Assembly (NCBI RefSeq): GCF_037975245.1
Contig: NC_092562.1
Span: 6,859,501 to 6,923,500 of the forward strand
Direction: 5' to 3'
Origin: Apostichopus japonicus
Lineage: Eukaryota; Echinodermata; Holothuroidea; Aspidochirotida; Stichopodidae
Length of the DNA stretch: 64,000 nt
Below, one piece after another: positions 60,211 to 64,000 of the stretch; the stretch's first letter is position 1; every line of letters begins with the position of its first letter. A model generated the notes under the pieces. The model was not told the DNA's origin. It was given only the letters and a program-made list of their open reading frames with translations, and ran no database searches. The position numbers were made by a program, and so were the translations under genes.

Positions 60211-62155
60211 TGTATTTGCTCTATACATTGCAATGTTTGAAATTGCAAGTCTTGTTAATGATGTAATGCTCCTCGTAAGTGAATTCATAATGACCATTTC
60301 ATTCAACACAAACTTCTTTGTATCCTATCAATTTCATGTCTTGCCTTGTTTGATTTGCAAACCTTAAAATTGCTATAAACTTGAATCATTTGTGGTGCAA
60401 TTTTAGTGGACTAATATGACAGATTGTGCTTCAGAATGTAAATTTCAATGGAATGTATTAAGCAAAGATCAATAGATATTCAAATTTGTGGGAAATCATG
60501 ATAAACATTAAGTTAACTAACACAAGTAACAGATAAATTTACACTGGGAATCCATGATAAACATTAAGTTAACTACCACTTATCCAAGCTGGAATAACAA
60601 CAACATTACTAGAAAAGAAAAGATCAGCAAACCTTGAAAGGAGAAATTCCAAAACTAACTGGTTTGGATAGTTACAAGTAACAAGCTTACCTGTCTCCCC
60701 AAAACCTTAGCACTCTTGTTCTACTGTGCCTAGAATGAACTGGTAACTTTTAACACTGTGCGCCCTCTATCTTCAGACGTCTCTGGTCAATGCCCTTCCT
60801 TCTCATGATAACACCTCCCCTTCTCAAAGTGACTTCCCTAACCTACATTATTTGAAGTAGCCTCCTCTATACATATAGAGGTACCAACCCTCTTCAATTC
60901 AGTAAGTGAACATGTAAGATGCAAAACATTTGACTACGCAGTTCTATGACATCATATGTCAAAGAAGAGAACTCACTACCAGCGGGCCCCTCGTAACCTA
61001 TACTCTTTCTAAACCGTGCAATATGGCCTCTTACAAGAGTAATTAGCATTTGATAACATATAAACTATTTCAGTTCAAAACATTGAACTCGATCACTAAA
61101 ACTGTAGATAGACACAGAAGTCGCTGTAGGGGACCTTCTTAACCCTTGGTATGGACCCAACTCCTGAGACAGCAATCTATCTATATAGCCTGTCATAACT
61201 GCTCCACCATCCGGCCGTGTTCTACCCCTCCCCCCTCCCCTCCACCATCCAGCCGTGTTCTACCCCTCCCCCCTCACCCAGGGAGAGAGGTGGGAATGAA
61301 GACAGGTAAGTTTGTCACTCCTAAACAACCAAACCAGTAAGTTTTGGAATCTTTTTTCTTGCTCCTTGCTAACCTGTCTCCCAACATCTTAGTACCTAAT
61401 GGCACTGGCCGATGGTGGACACACAATTCAACAACTTAAAATCATTCATTGGGCCAAAATTGTTACAAACATTACATCATCATGATTGTGTGGTTATTTT
61501 CTACAATTTGGTAACAAAACAGTTTGTTCAGAAAATGGAGAACAAAAGAATAATGTTGGTTACAGAAGTATCTCTCTAATGAGAAAGTTGTAAATATACA
61601 GCAAGTCCTACCCACAAAGTAGAAATACCAATGTCTTTCTAGGTACACATATATATTGCTGAATTTGTCATTACCTTGAACAACCTACTTTTAAATATTT
61701 CATTGTTACCTTTCATCACTTATTATGATGACTTTGATAATATGGTAATACCATTACCATTCTGGCATTACACTATTCATCTCTAAAAATACTTGGACTG
61801 ATGTTTATGTCTATAGCCATTTGCTGTTTCAGTTAAAGTTTCTACAATTTATTCAACCATCCCTATACCAGATAAGGCTCCTTTCTCATTTAAGGTGGCA
61901 GACGAGCCTGACAGATTTATGATGGGATGCTCCTACACATCTGGAAAGATTCAAGTCAACATAATGAACAAAACTTTTCAGGTGAAAGATTTTCTCACAC
62001 ATAAAGGAAAATAGTTCAGTTGCTTTAGCGCTCTGCAGTCTGACCTGAAACATTCATGGCTTGGTCTGCCACAGAGGTCATGACTGCTGCATACAACAAA
62101 ACTTTTTTACGCTAAAGGAAGCCGCCAACATTGCTAAAGAAGTAGTGGGAGGAAA
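60211..62155. other. Intergenic DNA, no gene seen
   Basis: A short duplication CCACCATCCGGCCGTGTTCT at 61202 and 61242 is followed each time by CTACCCCTCCCCCCTC. GACCTGTCTCCC-type phrases near 60690 and 61373 may be a diverged repeat. No coding frame is convincing. Confidence 0.45.
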
Positions 62156-64000
62156 ACATCTATCTTTAACAGGTCACTGTATCACACACAACAGGTAAAT
62201 ATCTATTGTCTGTATTATACAATCTGAGTAAAACCAGGCAAATAATGCTTCAGTATTCATATAAATCTATCTTTAACAGACACTGTATCACACACAACAG
62301 GTTAATCTATTTTGTCTGTATTATACAAGAGTAAAACCTGGCAAATAATGCTTCAGTATTCATATAAATCTCTCTTTAACAGACACTGTATCACACACAA
62401 CAGGTTAATATATTTTGTCTGTATTATACAATCTGAGTAAAACCTGGCAAATAATGCTTCAGTATTCATATAAATCTCTCTTTAACAGACACTGTATCAC
62501 ACACAACAGGTTAATCTATTTTGTCTGTATTATACAAGAGTAAAACCTGGCAAATAATGCTTCAGTATTCATATAAATCTCTCTTTAACAGACACTGTAT
62601 CACACACAACAGGTTAATATATTTTGTCTGTATTATACAAGAGTAAAACCAGGCAAATAATGCTTCAGTATTCATATAAATCTCTCTTTAACAGACACTG
62701 TATCACACACAACAGGTTAATATATTTTGTCTTTATTATACAAGAGTAAAACCAGGCAAATAATGCTTCAGTATTCATATAAATCTATCTTTAACAGACA
62801 CTGTATCACACACAACAGGTTAATATATTTTGTCTTTATTATACAAGAGTAAAACCAGGCAAATAATGCTTCAGTATTCATATAAATCTATCTTTAACAG
62901 ACACTGTATCACACACAACAGGTTAATATATTTTGTCTGTATTATACAAGAGTAAAACCAGGCAAATAATGCTTCAGTATTCATATAAATCTCTCTTTAA
63001 CAGACACTGTATCACAAACAACAGGTTAATATATTTTGTCTTTATTATACAAGAGTAAAACCTGGCAAATAATGCTTCAGTATTCACATAAATCTATCTT
63101 TAACAGACACTGTATCACACACAACAGGTTAATATATTTTGTCTTTATTATACAAGAGTAAAACCTGGCAAATAATGCTTCAGTATTCACATAAATCTAT
63201 CTTTAACAGGTCACTGTATCACACACAACAGGTTAATATATTTTGTCTGTATTATACAAGAGTAAAACCAGGCAAATAATGCTTCAGTATTCATATAAAT
63301 CTATCTTTAACAGACACTGTATCACACACAACAGGTTAATATATTTTGTCTGTATTATACAAGAGTAAAACCAGGCAAATAATGCTTCAGTATTCATATA
63401 AATCTATATTTAACAGACACTGTATCACACACAACAGGTTAATATATTTTGTCTGTATTATACAATCTGAGTAAAACCAGGCAAATAATGCTTCAGTATT
63501 CATATAAATCTATCTTTAACAGACACTGTATCACACACAACAGGTTAATATATTTTGTCTTTATTATACAAGAGTAAAACCTGGCAAATAATGCTTCAGT
63601 ATTCACATAAATCTATCTTTAACAGACACTGTATCACACACAACAGGTTAATATATTTTGTCTTTATTATACAAGAGTAAAACCTGGCAAATAATGCTTC
63701 AGTATTCACATAAATCTATCTTTAACAGACACTGTATCACACACAACAGGTTAATATATTTTGTCTTTATTATACAAGAGTAAAACCTGGCAAATAATGC
63801 TTCAGTATTCATATAAATCTACCTTTAACAGACACTGTATCACACACAACAGGTTAATATATTTTGTCTGTATTATACAATCTGAGTAAAACCAGGCAAA
63901 TAATGCTTCAGTATTCATATAAATCTATCTTTAACAGACACTGTATCACACACAACAGGTTAATATATTTTGTCTGTATTATACAAGAGTAAAACCTGGC
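62156..64000. repeat. ~104-bp satellite array running off the window end
   Basis: About 18 units. Each contains CTTTAACAGACACTGTATCA, CACACAACAGGTTAATATAT, TTTTGTCTGTATTATACAA, GAGTAAAACC(A/T)GGCAAATA and ATGCTTCAGTATTCATATAA. Unit length alternates by 4 bases (CAATCTGAGTA versus CAAGAGTA). Other variable sites are GTCTGTATT/GTCTTTATT, TCATAT/TCACAT and CTATC/CTCTC. The array continues past 64000, so its full length is unknown. Confidence 0.96.

Noticed and set aside
62156-64000. Possible CRISPR array or repeat protein gene
   Set aside because: The ~104-bp units have no spacers, and stops occur in all frames of each unit.

Overview
The window is eukaryotic. Genes have introns with GT/AG borders, there is a TATA-box promoter, the intergenic DNA is AT-rich, and non-LTR, Penelope-like, hAT-like and SINE elements are present. 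The main gene is an animal large lipid transfer protein of the vitellogenin/apolipophorin/apoB superfamily. That gene, the partial sulfotransferase-fold gene and the repeat style suggest a marine invertebrate, probably a deuterostome such as an echinoderm. The phylum is inference.

Layout. 1-991 (+): last two exons of a P-loop sulfotransferase-like gene. 1.0-5.4 kb: intergenic DNA with a 39-bp minisatellite, a hAT-like MITE and two tandem/dispersed repeat blocks. 5.4-33.6 kb (-): one complete gene. I resolved 30 coding exons by splice signals and phase. They total 14,766 nt, exactly 4,922 codons including the stop, so a protein of 4,921 aa. Domain order is signal peptide, lipovitellin-type N-terminal module (LPD_N), DUF1943-like sheet region, a giant exon carrying about 35 copies of a 35-residue repeat, a long amphipathic-helix region, vWD with a C8-like cysteine module, and a C-terminal vWA domain. 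33.6-49.7 kb: accessory DNA dense in nested mobile elements, many with readable target-site duplications (TSDs). 49.7-64.0 kb: AT-rich DNA with no convincing gene, three tandem arrays (63, 28 and ~104 bp units, the last running off the window) and one more dispersed repeat carrying a minimal palindromic insertion.

Working picture. The large gene most likely encodes a secreted, heavily N-glycosylated lipoprotein scaffold of apoB size. The N-terminal module would start lipid loading, the repeat exon would form the lipid-binding beta surface, the helical region would act like exchangeable-apolipoprotein helices, and the vWD-C8-vWA tail would handle extracellular interactions. The rest is mostly transposon history. 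The most notable parts are an EcoRV-palindrome array carried by a foldback element, a hAT MITE inside a hAT MITE, and two sister elements with oppositely oriented cores, one of which carries two further insertions.
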